Below, piece by piece: positions 27,436 through 36,870 of a stretch of 64,000 nt of DNA. Source of the stretch: CAYNYM01 sp049366815 (GTDB lineage: Bacteria > Desulfobacterota > DSM-4660 > Desulfatiglandales > HGW-15); contig JBMNCO010000217.1 of the NCBI GenBank assembly GCA_049366815.1, positions 1 to 64,000 of the forward strand. The letters are read 5' to 3'. The position numbers and the translations under genes were made by a program. The notes under the pieces are model-generated. The model ran no database searches, was not told the origin of the DNA, and worked only from the letters and a program-made list of their open reading frames with translations. The stretch's first letter is position 1. Every line of letters starts with the position of its first letter.

Positions 27436-29304
27436 TCATGATCTCCTGTCGAGAATCCGCCAGATTCTCAGGATATTTTCCTCCGCGAGTTCTTCCGAAT
27501 ACGGCCCCGCCTTGGCAAAGATCTTCATCATGGGGACATTGTCTTTAAAGAGATAGGCCGAGACCCCGCGAAAACCCTTTTTCCTGATATAATCCTCGAG
27601 GTGCCTCTGAAGCAGGGTCCCAAGCCCCTGAGCCTGGTAATCCTCGTCAATAATATAGGCCGCTTCCACCATTCCCTCATGATCTTCTTCCTTCGCATAC
27701 CTTCCGAGGCCGATAATCCGTTCCAGGCCTATCGGACCAAGGGTGGCCACAAAGGCCATCCGGTTGTGGTAGTCCAAATTGACAAGTGTTTGCGCTTTTG
27801 CATGGGGCATGGCCTTCACGGCCCTGAAGTATCGTCGATAAATGGTCTCTTCAGATTGTGAATAGAAAAAATCCTGAAGCAACGGTTCGTCCGTGGGCTT
27901 GATGGGCCGGATGAGCACTTGGGTCCCGTCTTTCAGGGTCACCCGGTGTTCCTCCCTTTGCGGGTAGGCGTGGGTTTTTGCATCAATGAGAATCTGATCG
28001 GGATAGACATAGGCGTGTTTCTTTGCTTCTTCAAGGAGTTCCTGACGAAATTTGGGATGTGCGATGTTGATGAGGGCCATGGCCCGTTCCCTCAGGGTTT
28101 TCCCCTGGAGATAGGCCGTACCGTACTCGGTCACCACGTACTGCACATCGCCCCGGGTGGCCACGACACCCGCCCCTGCCAAGAGATGCGGCCGGATGTT
28201 CGATTCCGTTTCATTCTTTCTTGTAGAAGGCAGGCCTATGATGGCTTTACCGTCACGGGACATAGCGGCCCCCCGAATGAAATCCAGGCGGCCTCCCACT
28301 CCGCTTTGAACATAATGCCCCATAGACTCCGAGCAGATCTGGCCGCTCAGATCCACCTCCAGAGCAGTGCCGATGGAAACCATATTGTCATTGCGGGCGA
28401 TGACCAATGGATCATAGACATATTCCGCCGGATAAAATAGGATCTGGGGGTTGTCGGCCACGTATTCATATATCTGCCGGGTGCCCACACAAAAGCTGCA
28501 CACAACCCTGCCCGGGTGAAGGGTCTTGCGTTCCCCGGTGATTTTACCCTCTTCGATCAGATCGATAAATGCGTCTGTGATCACCTCCGTGTGAATGCCC
28601 AGATCCTTTTTCCCTCCAAGGTATTTCAGCACCCCATGGGGTATGTATCCGAAACCGATATGAAGGGTATCTCCGTCGTTGATCAGTTTGGCCATATGAC
28701 AGGCTATGGTGGTGCCTACCTCGTTGAGCACGGGATACTCGAATTCTTCGAGGGGGTCGTCATGTTCCACAAAATAGTCGATCTTTTGGACAGGGATGAA
28801 GGTGTCGCCCAAAGTGCGGGGCATATGGTGATTGACCTGGGCGATGACCACCCTGGCCGATTCCAAAGCAGCCTTAATAATATCCACCGATATGCCCAGG
28901 CTCAGGAAGCCATGGGCGTCGGGCGGAGAAGTCTGAATCAGTGCCACGTCAATGGGTACGATCCTTTTCCGAAACAGTTTCGGTATTTCGGAAATGAATG
29001 CAGGCGTGTAATCTGCACGCCCCTCGTTAACGGCCCTTCTGGTTCCGGGTCCTAGAAAAAAGATGTTATGGCGAAATTTTTCATCAAATCGTTTTTCCGT
29101 ATAGGGGGCATCGCCCAGTGTAATGAAATGGAGGAGCTGAACGTCACGGAGGGTGTTGGCACGATCAATCAGGCCTTGAACGAGATATTGGGGCTCCGCA
29201 CATGCTGTGCCGAGGAAAACCTTGGCACCCCTTGCCACCGCCTTAAGAGCATCCTCAAGGCTGCACCTCCGATGTGCATAAATCGCCTCCCATGCCTTGG
29301 TCAT
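27436..29304 (-). CDS. Acetyl-CoA hydrolase/CoA-transferase fused to a GNAT acetyltransferase
   Basis: 622 aa. Residues ~1-430 are of the acetyl-CoA hydrolase / 4-hydroxybutyrate CoA-transferase family: GAKVFLGTACAEPQYL, IPHGVLKYLGGKKDLGIHTE and the glutamate-bearing QSGVGGRLDFIRGA and VVTEYGTAYLQGKTL. Residues ~460-622 are a GNAT domain (VTLKDGTQVLIRPIKPTDE, then YQAQGLGTLLQRHLEDY with the acetyl-CoA-binding Q-x-x-G-x-G/A-like loop). The same fusion is known in many anaerobes; the GNAT part may regulate or sense acyl-CoA. Monocistronic with a good promoter. Confidence 0.92.
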   Translation of the reverse strand: MTKAWEAIYAHRRCSLEDALKAVARGAKVFLGTACAEPQYLVQGLIDRANTLRDVQLLHFITLGDAPYTEKRFDEKFRHNIFFLGPGTRRAVNEGRADYTPAFISEIPKLFRKRIVPIDVALIQTSPPDAHGFLSLGISVDIIKAALESARVVIAQVNHHMPRTLGDTFIPVQKIDYFVEHDDPLEEFEYPVLNEVGTTIACHMAKLINDGDTLHIGFGYIPHGVLKYLGGKKDLGIHTEVITDAFIDLIEEGKITGERKTLHPGRVVCSFCVGTRQIYEYVADNPQILFYPAEYVYDPLVIARNDNMVSIGTALEVDLSGQICSESMGHYVQSGVGGRLDFIRGAAMSRDGKAIIGLPSTRKNETESNIRPHLLAGAGVVATRGDVQYVVTEYGTAYLQGKTLRERAMALINIAHPKFRQELLEEAKKHAYVYPDQILIDAKTHAYPQREEHRVTLKDGTQVLIRPIKPTDEPLLQDFFYSQSEETIYRRYFRAVKAMPHAKAQTLVNLDYHNRMAFVATLGPIGLERIIGLGRYAKEEDHEGMVEAAYIIDEDYQAQGLGTLLQRHLEDYIRKKGFRGVSAYLFKDNVPMMKIFAKAGPYSEELAEENILRIWRILDRRS

Positions 29305-29359
29305 AGTTTTTCTCTCCTTAGATTATGGACAATGAACCGAACGGTTTCTCTGACCGTCC

Positions 29360-29388
29360 CACATACTGAACAGCAATGCGCGTGTCAA
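29360..29388 (-). promoter_or_regulatory. Promoter of the CoA-transferase/GNAT gene
   Basis: Minus-strand TTGACA (29383-29388) and TATGTG (29360-29365), 17 bases apart, about 50 bases before the start codon. Confidence 0.62.
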
Positions 29389-29773
29389 GGTGAATCCAAT
29401 ACAAGACAAGCGTCCCGCGCATAAAGGTGTGTCAATGGCGATGAAAGAATGAACGGTTTACAAGGCTGGGGTTTTATAGTGCCCCTCCTGAAAGGGTTGG
29501 GACAGACCCGGGCATGAGGACCTGGAAGCCGCACTGTTGGAGGGCCCAAATCCCTTGAGTGATGACGACCAGGGGTGGCGGAGGGAGGGCAGCGAAAAGG
29601 ACGTGCCGAACCCTGCCCGGGGCTGCAGACTTCATTTTGGACAAGGATGACTCTAAACAGGACTTCGATGTAAGGCCGCTTGCCTTTCGGTCTCTTGCGC
29701 GATAATGCATCGCCCCTTCATTTTTATTAAATAAAATTCTTTCTTTGTGCACATTTACAGAGCGTTGAGGCGA
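29389..29773. other. Intergenic region
   Basis: About 385 bases. A 92-codon minus frame (29474-29752) exists, but with no ribosome site and no family motif. Nothing else supported. Confidence 0.4.
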
Positions 29774-30457
29774 TCATCCAGATCGCTGGATGTACTGGGC
29801 TATCCTTTGACGATCCCTATCGCTCATCTCTATAAATCGGATCCCCATCCCGGGTGAGACGTCCTTCCCAGGACCCCCTGAGGTTCTGACCCAAACAACC
29901 TCACACTTTATTATCAGTTTGTCGGGGAGACCGGGAAGCTGCAACCTCAACGAAAACTCTTCTCCCCGTTTCAGGGGGTTTTCGGTCTTGATAAAGAGCC
30001 CCTTGTTGCTTATGTCGGCCGTATAGGCCCTGACAAAAGAGCCCCGGTCCTTATAGGCAAGTGAAAGGGTCTTTTCAATACGAGGCTCCGTTCGCTTGGG
30101 GGTTTCTGAGATCTTGGCCACCATCTTTTGAAATCTTTTTACAATCGCGGACAAGATGGCCCTGAAATCAGAGGACAGTTTGTTGAATTCTGTATCCAGC
30201 ATAGCCCTGTCCACGACCCCCAGCACCGTATCTCCGACAGCCCTTGCCGTGGCGGTCCTCTTGACGGCCCCTAAAAAACCGAGTTCACCAAAGACTTCCC
30301 CTTCCTTGAGGACCTCGACCGCAATGGTCCTTCCCTCAACATTCTTGGTGATTTCCACGGTGCCGGAGATGATGACATAGACCCAATCCCCCGGGCTGCC
30401 TTCACTAATAATGGTCTGTCCGTCCTTGAAAAACTCTTCAGATGCCAGCGTGAACAT
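29774..30457 (-). CDS. Cyclic-nucleotide-binding domain plus PilZ domain protein
   Basis: 227 aa. Residues ~1-115 form a cNMP-binding beta-roll (GSPGDWVYVIISGTVEI, then GEVFGELGFLGAVKRTATARA). Residues ~135-225 are a PilZ domain with RGSFVRAYTADISNKGLFI, close to the RxxxR...DxSxxG pattern for cyclic di-GMP, and GMGIRFIEM near the end. The Arg spacing is one longer than the canonical motif, so c-di-GMP binding is not certain. A two-input second-messenger sensor without an output domain; it may act by protein contact. Monocistronic, with a strong promoter 100 bases upstream. Confidence 0.85.
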   Translation of the reverse strand: MFTLASEEFFKDGQTIISEGSPGDWVYVIISGTVEITKNVEGRTIAVEVLKEGEVFGELGFLGAVKRTATARAVGDTVLGVVDRAMLDTEFNKLSSDFRAILSAIVKRFQKMVAKISETPKRTEPRIEKTLSLAYKDRGSFVRAYTADISNKGLFIKTENPLKRGEEFSLRLQLPGLPDKLIIKCEVVWVRTSGGPGKDVSPGMGIRFIEMSDRDRQRIAQYIQRSG

Positions 30458-30559
30458 CGAGATCCCCTCAGATTCGTCTTTTCTCCGAAAAAAGTGTATC
30501 CTTAACCATGTTGCATCCTAAAACACACCAACGACCTGAAAATCAACATTTTTTTGGAC

Positions 30560-30588
30560 AGTATAATGACAAATCAGACGCGAGTCAA
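30560..30588 (-). promoter_or_regulatory. Promoter of the cNMP-PilZ gene
   Basis: Minus-strand TTGACT (30583-30588) and TATACT (30560-30565), 17 bases apart; one of the best promoter matches in the window. Confidence 0.68.
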
Positions 30589-30682
30589 TCGAGTGAAAAA
30601 TCAATCAGATCCAAACCAAAAAAGATACCGTGAAATCCCCGTGAAAAGGGCAATTGAAAAAATTGATTTTTCGTAACATCTC

Positions 30683-30749
30683 AGCCCTTTGAAAAATTCA
30701 TAAGGAAATCATGCACCCTTTCTTACGTTCCGAGGCTCCCGGACTGGTC
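30683..30749 (-). repeat. Palindromic repeat, copy C (67-bp half element)
   Basis: Matches the first 67 bases of copy D (AGCCCTTTGAAAAATTC... to CGGACTGGTC) with two or three changes, then stops. The missing half lies where the small membrane-protein gene continues, so the element overlaps the 3' end of that gene. Confidence 0.82.
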
Positions 30750-30920
30750 TTTTTTGTCCTCTTCCTTTTTGGATGGACCAGCACATGTGCCAAGGGAATC
30801 ACATCCCGCGCAGGCGCATCCACAGGCCTTCTTCTTTTTCCATTTCCTGTAATAGGTCCCGGCGATATAGGCCCCGGCCAGGAGGACGATCACAATCACC
30901 AACAGGTCTTCCACAACCAC
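30723..30920 (-). CDS. FeoB-associated Cys-rich membrane protein
   Basis: 65 aa with an N-terminal membrane helix (LLVIVIVLLAGAYIAG), a Lys-rich junction and a Cys cluster ACGCACAGCDSLGTC, the pattern of small proteins found beside FeoB and in other iron or metal contexts. There is no feoB here. The start is GTG (30920, or two codons later) after GAGG. The last eight residues (DQSGSLGT) and the stop codon come from repeat copy C, so the natural C-terminus has been replaced. It lies 25 bases after the hydrolase gene and is probably cotranscribed with it. Confidence 0.75.
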   Translation of the reverse strand: MVVEDLLVIVIVLLAGAYIAGTYYRKWKKKKACGCACAGCDSLGTCAGPSKKEEDKKDQSGSLGT

Positions 30921-30945
30921 CTCACAAAAATATCCGAGCCATTTT

Positions 30946-31617
30946 CTACAGAAATGAGCGTATAAACGCCTCGGCCTCGCGTTTACCCCTGAAAATGCCG
31001 TAATGGCCTTCGCACAGGATGTCGGCCCCCAGTGAAATCATCAGATTCAGGGACATCAAGTAGTCCTCCCGATTTGAAAGGAGAATCTCCTCATTGATAG
31101 GTCCGTGGACGTCCTGGGCGAAAAGGACCTTCAGTCCTTCCGATTCCGTCAAATATACAAGAGATCCCGGTGAGTGCCCGGGCACGTGAATGGCCCGAAT
31201 CCGGCCCTCGCCCAGTTCAATTTCATCCTGTGGGCCTTTCAGTTTTATGTCGATTTCGGTCGGAGTCAGGGTAGACCCGTACCACTTTGCACCGGTTACG
31301 ATGTCGTTGCCCTCCTCCAGAAAACGGGCATCCAATTCATGGGCCACCACTTGGCACCCGCAGCGGGCCCTCACCCCGGAGATGCCACCCGTATGATCAA
31401 AATGGCAATGGGTGATGAGCAGGTATTGAATCTGACGGGTTTGGACGCCGCAATGCTCGATATTCTCGAACAGTCGGTCCTGGCCGTGACCACACCCCGC
31501 ATCCACCAACGCCGCATTTTTCCCGAATTTTATCAGGTAAATCGCGCCGTCCCCCGGGGCCGTGAGGCCGTCTCCGCCCACGTGAAAGATCTCATGAGTA
31601 ATCCTCATGGCATACAT
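30946..31617 (-). CDS. Metallo-beta-lactamase fold hydrolase
   Basis: 223 aa. Zinc ligands of the fold are clear: THCHFDHTGG (HxHxDH, residues ~70-79), the His in HVPGHSPGSLVYL, the Asp in FAQDVHG and a final GHYGIF. Members include glyoxalase II-like thioesterases, lactonases and quorum-quenching enzymes; the substrate cannot be told. ATG after GGGGTGG. It may be cotranscribed with the small membrane protein. Confidence 0.87.
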   Translation of the reverse strand: MYAMRITHEIFHVGGDGLTAPGDGAIYLIKFGKNAALVDAGCGHGQDRLFENIEHCGVQTRQIQYLLITHCHFDHTGGISGVRARCGCQVVAHELDARFLEEGNDIVTGAKWYGSTLTPTEIDIKLKGPQDEIELGEGRIRAIHVPGHSPGSLVYLTESEGLKVLFAQDVHGPINEEILLSNREDYLMSLNLMISLGADILCEGHYGIFRGKREAEAFIRSFL

Positions 31618-31940
31618 GGTCCACCCCTCTTTATAAGATTAAGGCATGCCCTCAACGGCCCAACGCCGCCGGCTGATGTGGATATATTCATTCAGATCGA
31701 GCGATTCAGCCATGACCCTGATCACCGGCAGGATATGAGATGCAGGGCGATGAGCGGTGAGGACTGCAATGTTTGACTCCTATGCCGCAGGGACGCGCGA
31801 CCGAATGCAATCCCGCGAAGCGCGGGACAGATGATGCCTTGACGGTTCAGGGAATAGGCTTGCCCGGAAACCTCAGATAACGTATTTTATCTCATTATGT
31901 CAAATTGCACCGACGAAAATAAAAAACGGAATAACACTTT
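31618..31940. other. Intergenic region
   Basis: About 320 bases without a gene. A small hairpin TCCCGCG-AAG-CGCGGGA lies at 31811-31827. Confidence 0.4.
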
Positions 31941-32053
31941 AGCCCTTTGAAAAATTCGAAAGGAAATCATGCACCCTTTCTTACGTTCCGAAGCTCCCGG
32001 ACTGGTCACTTCAGAAAGGGAGCATGATTTCCACACAGTTATTGGAAAGGGCT
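31941..32053 (-). repeat. 113-bp palindromic repeat, copy D (full length, inverted relative to A)
   Basis: Same length as copy A and about 97% identical to its reverse complement. It ends six bases before the rarD start codon, and its last part (GGAAAGGG) lies at ribosome-site distance from that ATG. Confidence 0.87.
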
Positions 32054-32059
32054 TAATTC

Positions 32060-33025
32060 ATGCAAAACGGACAATCATCGTCCCGGTCAGGGAAACCATC
32101 CTTTCGAGAAGATTTCGAGGGAAACCCACTTTTGTCAGCATCCCGTGAACAAAAACTCGGCGTTTTCTGTGCCTTGGCCGCCTACGGCTTCTGGGGTGTC
32201 GTGCCCGTCTATTTCAAGGCCGTGGGCCATGTTTCACCACTGGAAATCCTCAGCCACCGGGTCATCTGGTCGGTCCCTCTGACCGCACTTCTGATTTTTT
32301 TGGCAAAGGACTGGTCAGGGCTCAAAAAATCACTGTGTTCCGAGGGAGTATTGAGGACCCTGTTTGTGAGCGCCCTGCTCGTGACCACGAATTGGCTTAT
32401 CTTTATATATGCAGTCGTCACGGGCAGGATATTACAGGCAAGCCTCGGTTACTACATCAACCCCCTGGTGAATGTGTTACTGGGCATAGTATTCCTTCGA
32501 GAACGGCTCCGACCCCTCCAGTTCATGGCCGTGCTGCTAGCAGCCGCGGGGACGGCGAACATCACCATGCACTACGGGCGGTTTCCCTGGATCGCTTTGA
32601 GTCTGGCCTTCAGCTTCGGGATCTATGGCCTCCTGCGAAAGACGGTCCGTATTGAAGCCGTGAACGGACTTTTTGTGGAAACCGCCTTGATCTCCCCCCT
32701 GGCACTGGGCTACCTGATTCACTTGGCAAAAAATGGCGGACTGGCCTTCGTTTCCACCGACCACAGCACGGCACTGGCGCTCTTCATGGCGGGGCCGGTG
32801 ACGACATTTCCCCTGGTCTGGTTTATGAGCGCAGCAAGACGCCTTCGATATTCCACCATGGGCCTCCTGCAGTACCTCGCCCCGAGCCTCATGTTCCTTT
32901 TGGCCGTGCTCAGGTACGGTGAAACCTTCACCCTGGTTCATCTTGTCACCTTCGGATGTATATGGGCGGGACTCGCCCTTTTCCTGATCGATTCCTTTTA
33001 TCTTCAAGCAGGCAGGCACATGTGA
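32060..33025 (+). CDS. rarD: RarD-type EamA transporter
   Basis: Integral membrane protein of 321 aa with about ten hydrophobic segments in two five-helix halves (drug/metabolite transporter superfamily). The RarD marks are AAYGFWGVVPVYFK, LEILSHRVIWSVP and NWLIFIYAVVTGRILQASLGYYINPL. Named for chloramphenicol sensitivity, but its true substrate is unknown. The ATG is preceded only by repeat copy D, so its translation or transcription signals may come from that element. Convergent with the TPM-PDZ gene. Confidence 0.9.
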   Translation: MQNGQSSSRSGKPSFREDFEGNPLLSASREQKLGVFCALAAYGFWGVVPVYFKAVGHVSPLEILSHRVIWSVPLTALLIFLAKDWSGLKKSLCSEGVLRTLFVSALLVTTNWLIFIYAVVTGRILQASLGYYINPLVNVLLGIVFLRERLRPLQFMAVLLAAAGTANITMHYGRFPWIALSLAFSFGIYGLLRKTVRIEAVNGLFVETALISPLALGYLIHLAKNGGLAFVSTDHSTALALFMAGPVTTFPLVWFMSAARRLRYSTMGLLQYLAPSLMFLLAVLRYGETFTLVHLVTFGCIWAGLALFLIDSFYLQAGRHM

Positions 33026-33040
33026 AGGGTACAACCCTGG

Positions 33041-34426
33041 TCACAGCCCATAAGGGTCAAAGACATCAAGGCTGATATCCGTGGACCTCTTAAAGACGCC
33101 CCTCCTGTAGGCCACCCTGACAACGTCCCCCACCCGATGGCCGTGGAGGGCCTTGCCCAGATCCCGGACACCCTCAATCCTTGTCTTTCCGATTTGGACG
33201 ATGGTGTCACCGGGTCTCAGTCCTGACCTCTCCGCCGGGCCTCCCCGGACCAGTGATCCAATTGTCGCTGATCGGCTCCCGTCTTCCCACGTCCGGACAC
33301 CCATACAGGGCGGGGCCTGGTCCCGTTCATAGAGATATCCGTACACATCGAAGGCGTAGTCCCTCTTAAACAAGTCCAGGTACGGATTTCCTTCAAAGTG
33401 CATATGAAAGCGGTTGCGCATGTCAAAATGAATCATCCGGGACATGGAGGCGATATCCACCTGCCAGCCTCGATCGCATTGCTGAAAAAAGAACGGTGCA
33501 TTGCTTCGATGTTTGATGGGAAATACGGCCACCGCCCTGTCCTTCTTGATAGAGATCGTGAAGGATTTTCCCTGCGTGTTCCGTACCTGGTTGTCCATCT
33601 GGGCCTTGGTGAAGGCCCATTCTCTGCTGATGCGGCGGGTTTCATCGGTATAGAGATCAAAGTCGTAGCCCCTGATGTGCCGCCTGTTCTTTTCAATGTC
33701 CCGAAGGAAGGCAAGGGCGGGCGTGGGCTGGGGAGAAAAGTAGGTCTGAATCTCCCCTGAATAGGGGATGATATCCGGGATCTTGATGGATCCAACCGCA
33801 ATCCGGCGATTTGCCCCTGCTCCTCCTGAAAAATGTGTGGCGCCCCGGTTTCCTTTTTCCCCATCCGGTCGGTAGGACACATCTTCAATCTTTTCATAGG
33901 CCCTGGCGATGATCATCTCCAATGTGGCGGAGATGCCGTCCGTGATTCGTCCCAGTTCAAAAAACGGGGCCATTTGATCCTGTTCGATATACCCCACAAA
34001 GGCATCCGGATAAATGGGCTCGAGATCGTATCCCACCTCGAAACGCACAAGCCGCTCTTTCACGGCAAGGAGAAAGAGGATTCCACGGAGTCCCCCGGTC
34101 TCTTTTCCTATCCGCCAGTCACCCATGATGCGGGTGGCCAGCTCGTCGATTCCCTCACCTTCAAGACCGGGAAGCGTGACCACGACCATCTCCATATCAG
34201 CGGATTCCCTCAGGGTCTTGAGGTGCATTTCAAGTGAAGACTTATTGTCAAGGACACGCGCATAATCATAAATGAATTCATTCTGGGAAGGGCGCGCCGT
34301 GCCGAGGGCACCCAGAGCGTCCGCCGTCAGGAACAGGACAAAAAGCAACCCCGACAGAAGTCCAAAATCCAGTGCCCTTTTCTTCCTGAACATATTCTTC
34401 GATGATGGTCTTGATCTTGGATTCAT
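33041..34426 (-). CDS. TPM-domain protein with C-terminal PDZ domain
   Basis: 461 aa, exported. An N-terminal hydrophobic segment (LLSGLLFVLFLTADALGALG) precedes a TPM domain (residues ~45-175: VVVTLPGLEGEGIDELATR, DWRIGKETGGLRGILFLLA, VRFEVGYDLEPI). The middle has no recognised domain. The C-terminus is a PDZ domain (VRGGPAERSGLRPGDTIVQIG). TPM proteins act in photosystem repair in plants and are cell-envelope proteins in bacteria. The ATG at 34426 has GAGGTGAGGGG; a longer open frame to 34720 has no start signal. Not in an operon. Confidence 0.8.
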   Translation of the reverse strand: MNPRSRPSSKNMFRKKRALDFGLLSGLLFVLFLTADALGALGTARPSQNEFIYDYARVLDNKSSLEMHLKTLRESADMEMVVVTLPGLEGEGIDELATRIMGDWRIGKETGGLRGILFLLAVKERLVRFEVGYDLEPIYPDAFVGYIEQDQMAPFFELGRITDGISATLEMIIARAYEKIEDVSYRPDGEKGNRGATHFSGGAGANRRIAVGSIKIPDIIPYSGEIQTYFSPQPTPALAFLRDIEKNRRHIRGYDFDLYTDETRRISREWAFTKAQMDNQVRNTQGKSFTISIKKDRAVAVFPIKHRSNAPFFFQQCDRGWQVDIASMSRMIHFDMRNRFHMHFEGNPYLDLFKRDYAFDVYGYLYERDQAPPCMGVRTWEDGSRSATIGSLVRGGPAERSGLRPGDTIVQIGKTRIEGVRDLGKALHGHRVGDVVRVAYRRGVFKRSTDISLDVFDPYGL

Positions 34427-34670
34427 ACACCCCTCACCTCTATACACCCTATCAGGGCCTCTACTGTTTATCGGCCTGGAGGGGCCTTTTGTAAAGACTG
34501 ATTTTTTCGGAGCCCCCTGGGATATGTTGGCACCGAATGAATAAAGAAGAAGGGGTAAGATCCCGCGGCGGCCGGACCGATGAGGGGGAAGGCAGGTCGG
34601 CCAAAAAAATCCACCAGCCCCGGTCGGCGCTGGAAATCCTATTGCTGCAGGAGGGACGGGCAGGGTCGAC

Positions 34671-36734
34671 CTAAGGCGCCGTCCGCCGCCTTTCCTCCAA
34701 CTTTTCGACTCGTACGGCACTCACCTTGAACTCCGGTATCTTGGCCACCGGATCACAGGCGGAAGAGGTCAGCACATTGGCTGGATTTTCTCCAAAGTGG
34801 ATGGGCAGAAAGAGGACCCCACGCGTGACCCTGTCGGTCAACCGGGCAGGGACCTCCATGCGGCCCCGGCGTGAAGACAGGACCAGGATATCGCCTTGTT
34901 TGATGGAAAGGTCGGCGGCGTCTTCGGGATGGATTTCAACGTAACCCGTGGTCTGTTCACCGTCCAGATGACGGGAAATCCGGGTCATCGTGCCGGTATG
35001 GTAGTGGGCGAACATTCGACCCGTTGTCAGATAATAGGGATAGGCCTCATCAGGCCGTTCCGCCGGATCTTGGTGATGAACGGTATGAAACTTCCCCTTA
35101 CCGCCCGGCCGGGAGAAGTTCTCCTTGTGGAGATAGGGCGTACCGGGGTGGTTGTCCTCCGGGCAGGGCCACATGAGGCCGTCAAGACCCATTCTGTGGT
35201 AAGTCATGCCTCTGTAACTTTGTGTGAGGGAGGCCATTTCGTTAAAAATTTCCTCTGGGTTCCGGTAGTCCATTGTGTAACCCATGGCCTTGGAAAATCT
35301 GGAGATGATCTCCCAATCGGCAAGCGTATCCCCAAGGGGGTCAATGGCCTTGTTGGTCTTCTGGCATCTACGCTCCGTGTTGGTAAAGGTTCCCTCCTTC
35401 TCGGCAACCGAGGCCGCTGAAAAGAACACATCAGCCACCTGGGCGGTTTCGGACAGGAAGAGCCCCTGAACGACCAGGAGATCCAGTTTTCGGAGAGAAT
35501 CGTCTATATGTGTCCAGTCCGGGTCGCTCAATTTCGGGTTTTCACCGATCACATAGAGGGCCTTGAGCTTTCCCTCCCCTATGGCCGTCATCATATCCGT
35601 GATGGTGTAGCCGGATCGGTCCGACAAGGGTCGGCCCCAGGCCTGTGAAAACATCTCACGGACCCCAGGGTCATTTACAGGCTGGTATCCGGTGAAGACA
35701 TTGGGGAGCCCCCCCATGTCGCATGCCCCCTGGACATTGTTCTGCCCCCTCAGGGGATTGACTCCTCCGCTTCGGACCCCCACGTTGCCGCAAAGCATGG
35801 CCAGGTTGCAGCAGGACTTTACATTGTCCACCCCGGTCGAGTGCTGGGTTATCCCCATGGCGTAAAGAAGTGATGCCGGAGGGTTTGTTGCAAAGAGCTC
35901 CGCCATTCGTTCCAGGTCCCGGATTCGAACCCCTGTAATGGCCCGCACCCTTTCCGGGGAATACCCTTCGACCACCTCTTTTAAATCCTCAAAGCCTTCG
36001 GTCCGGGCCTGAATGTAGGCCTGGTCATGAAGATCTTTCTTGACGATGAGGTGCATCATGCCGTTGAGCAGGGCCACATCGGTCCCCAGTCGGTGGTTCA
36101 CGGCAATGTCCGCGAATCGGGCAAGCTGAGTACGACGGGGATCTGCCACAATGAGCCTTGCTCCTTTTCCCCGTGCCCTGAGGACGTAGCGGGCGATAAG
36201 GGGATGACAGGCCGTTGTGTTGCTTCCGATCACGAAGATGCAGGCAGCATCCTCGATTTCTGCAATGGAGTTGGTCATGGCCCCACTTCCGAACGCCGCG
36301 GCGAGACCCGCCACCGTTGAGGCGTGTCAGAGACGCGCACAGTGGTCCACGTTGTTCGTCCCGACGGCCGCCCGGGCGAACTTCTGGGCCAGGTAGTTCT
36401 CTTCGTTGGTCATCTTGGCGGAGACCAGGACGCCCACGCTGTCCGGCCCGTGTCTTTCGATGACCTCTTTGAGGCTTTCCGCTGCGAAACGGATGGCCCT
36501 GTCCCATGTGGCTGCACGAAAACGGCCGTTTATCTTAATGAGCGGTGATTTGATGCGCATGAAGCTCGTGATGTACTCATGGAGATTCCATCCCTTGATG
36601 CACAGTTTCCCGTGGTTTACGGGATGGGTCTTGAGGGGCAGGGTATCGACCAACTCGCCGTCGATGACCTGGAACAGGACACCGCAACCCACACCGCAAT
36701 AGGAACAGATCGATGGAACAAATCTGCACTCCAT
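34671..36734 (-). CDS. fdhA: Formate dehydrogenase catalytic subunit, selenocysteine (TGA at 36327-36329)
   Basis: Interconverts formate and CO2 on a molybdenum or tungsten bis-MGD site. 687 aa: the [4Fe-4S] cysteines CSYCGVGC (C10, C13, C17) and GKLCIKG (C45), then the active-site context DHCARL-U-HASTVAGL with Sec136 read from TGA, then TTACHP and the C-terminal MGD-binding region (TTGRMFAHYHTGTMTR). It has no ferredoxin extension, so it relies on partner subunits. AAAAGGAGG precedes the ATG. Last gene of the hdrA-mvhD-adaptor-fdhA operon; cytoplasmic, as there is no Tat signal. The TGA is decoded as Sec with near certainty. Confidence 0.96.
36298..36314 (-). promoter_or_regulatory. Bacterial SECIS of fdhA
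   Basis: GUGGCG and CGCCGC close a GGUCU loop that starts 19 bases after the UGA. This is nearly the loop of the E. coli fdhF SECIS (AGGUCU). Confidence 0.85.
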
Positions 36735-36870
36735 GTTCTGCCTCCTTTTGAAAAGAAGCCGGTTGTTTCAAGGGCGGTCACACGTGGGCCCTCTGAAGGC
36801 AAAGTCGTCACATAGGGCCTATGCGGTTCACTTTCCAAAGTATCTATATCCCGCCAAAGGTGGGGACTGA

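Noticed and set aside
29474..29752. 92-codon minus frame upstream of the cNMP-PilZ gene
   Set aside because: No start signal and no family resemblance.
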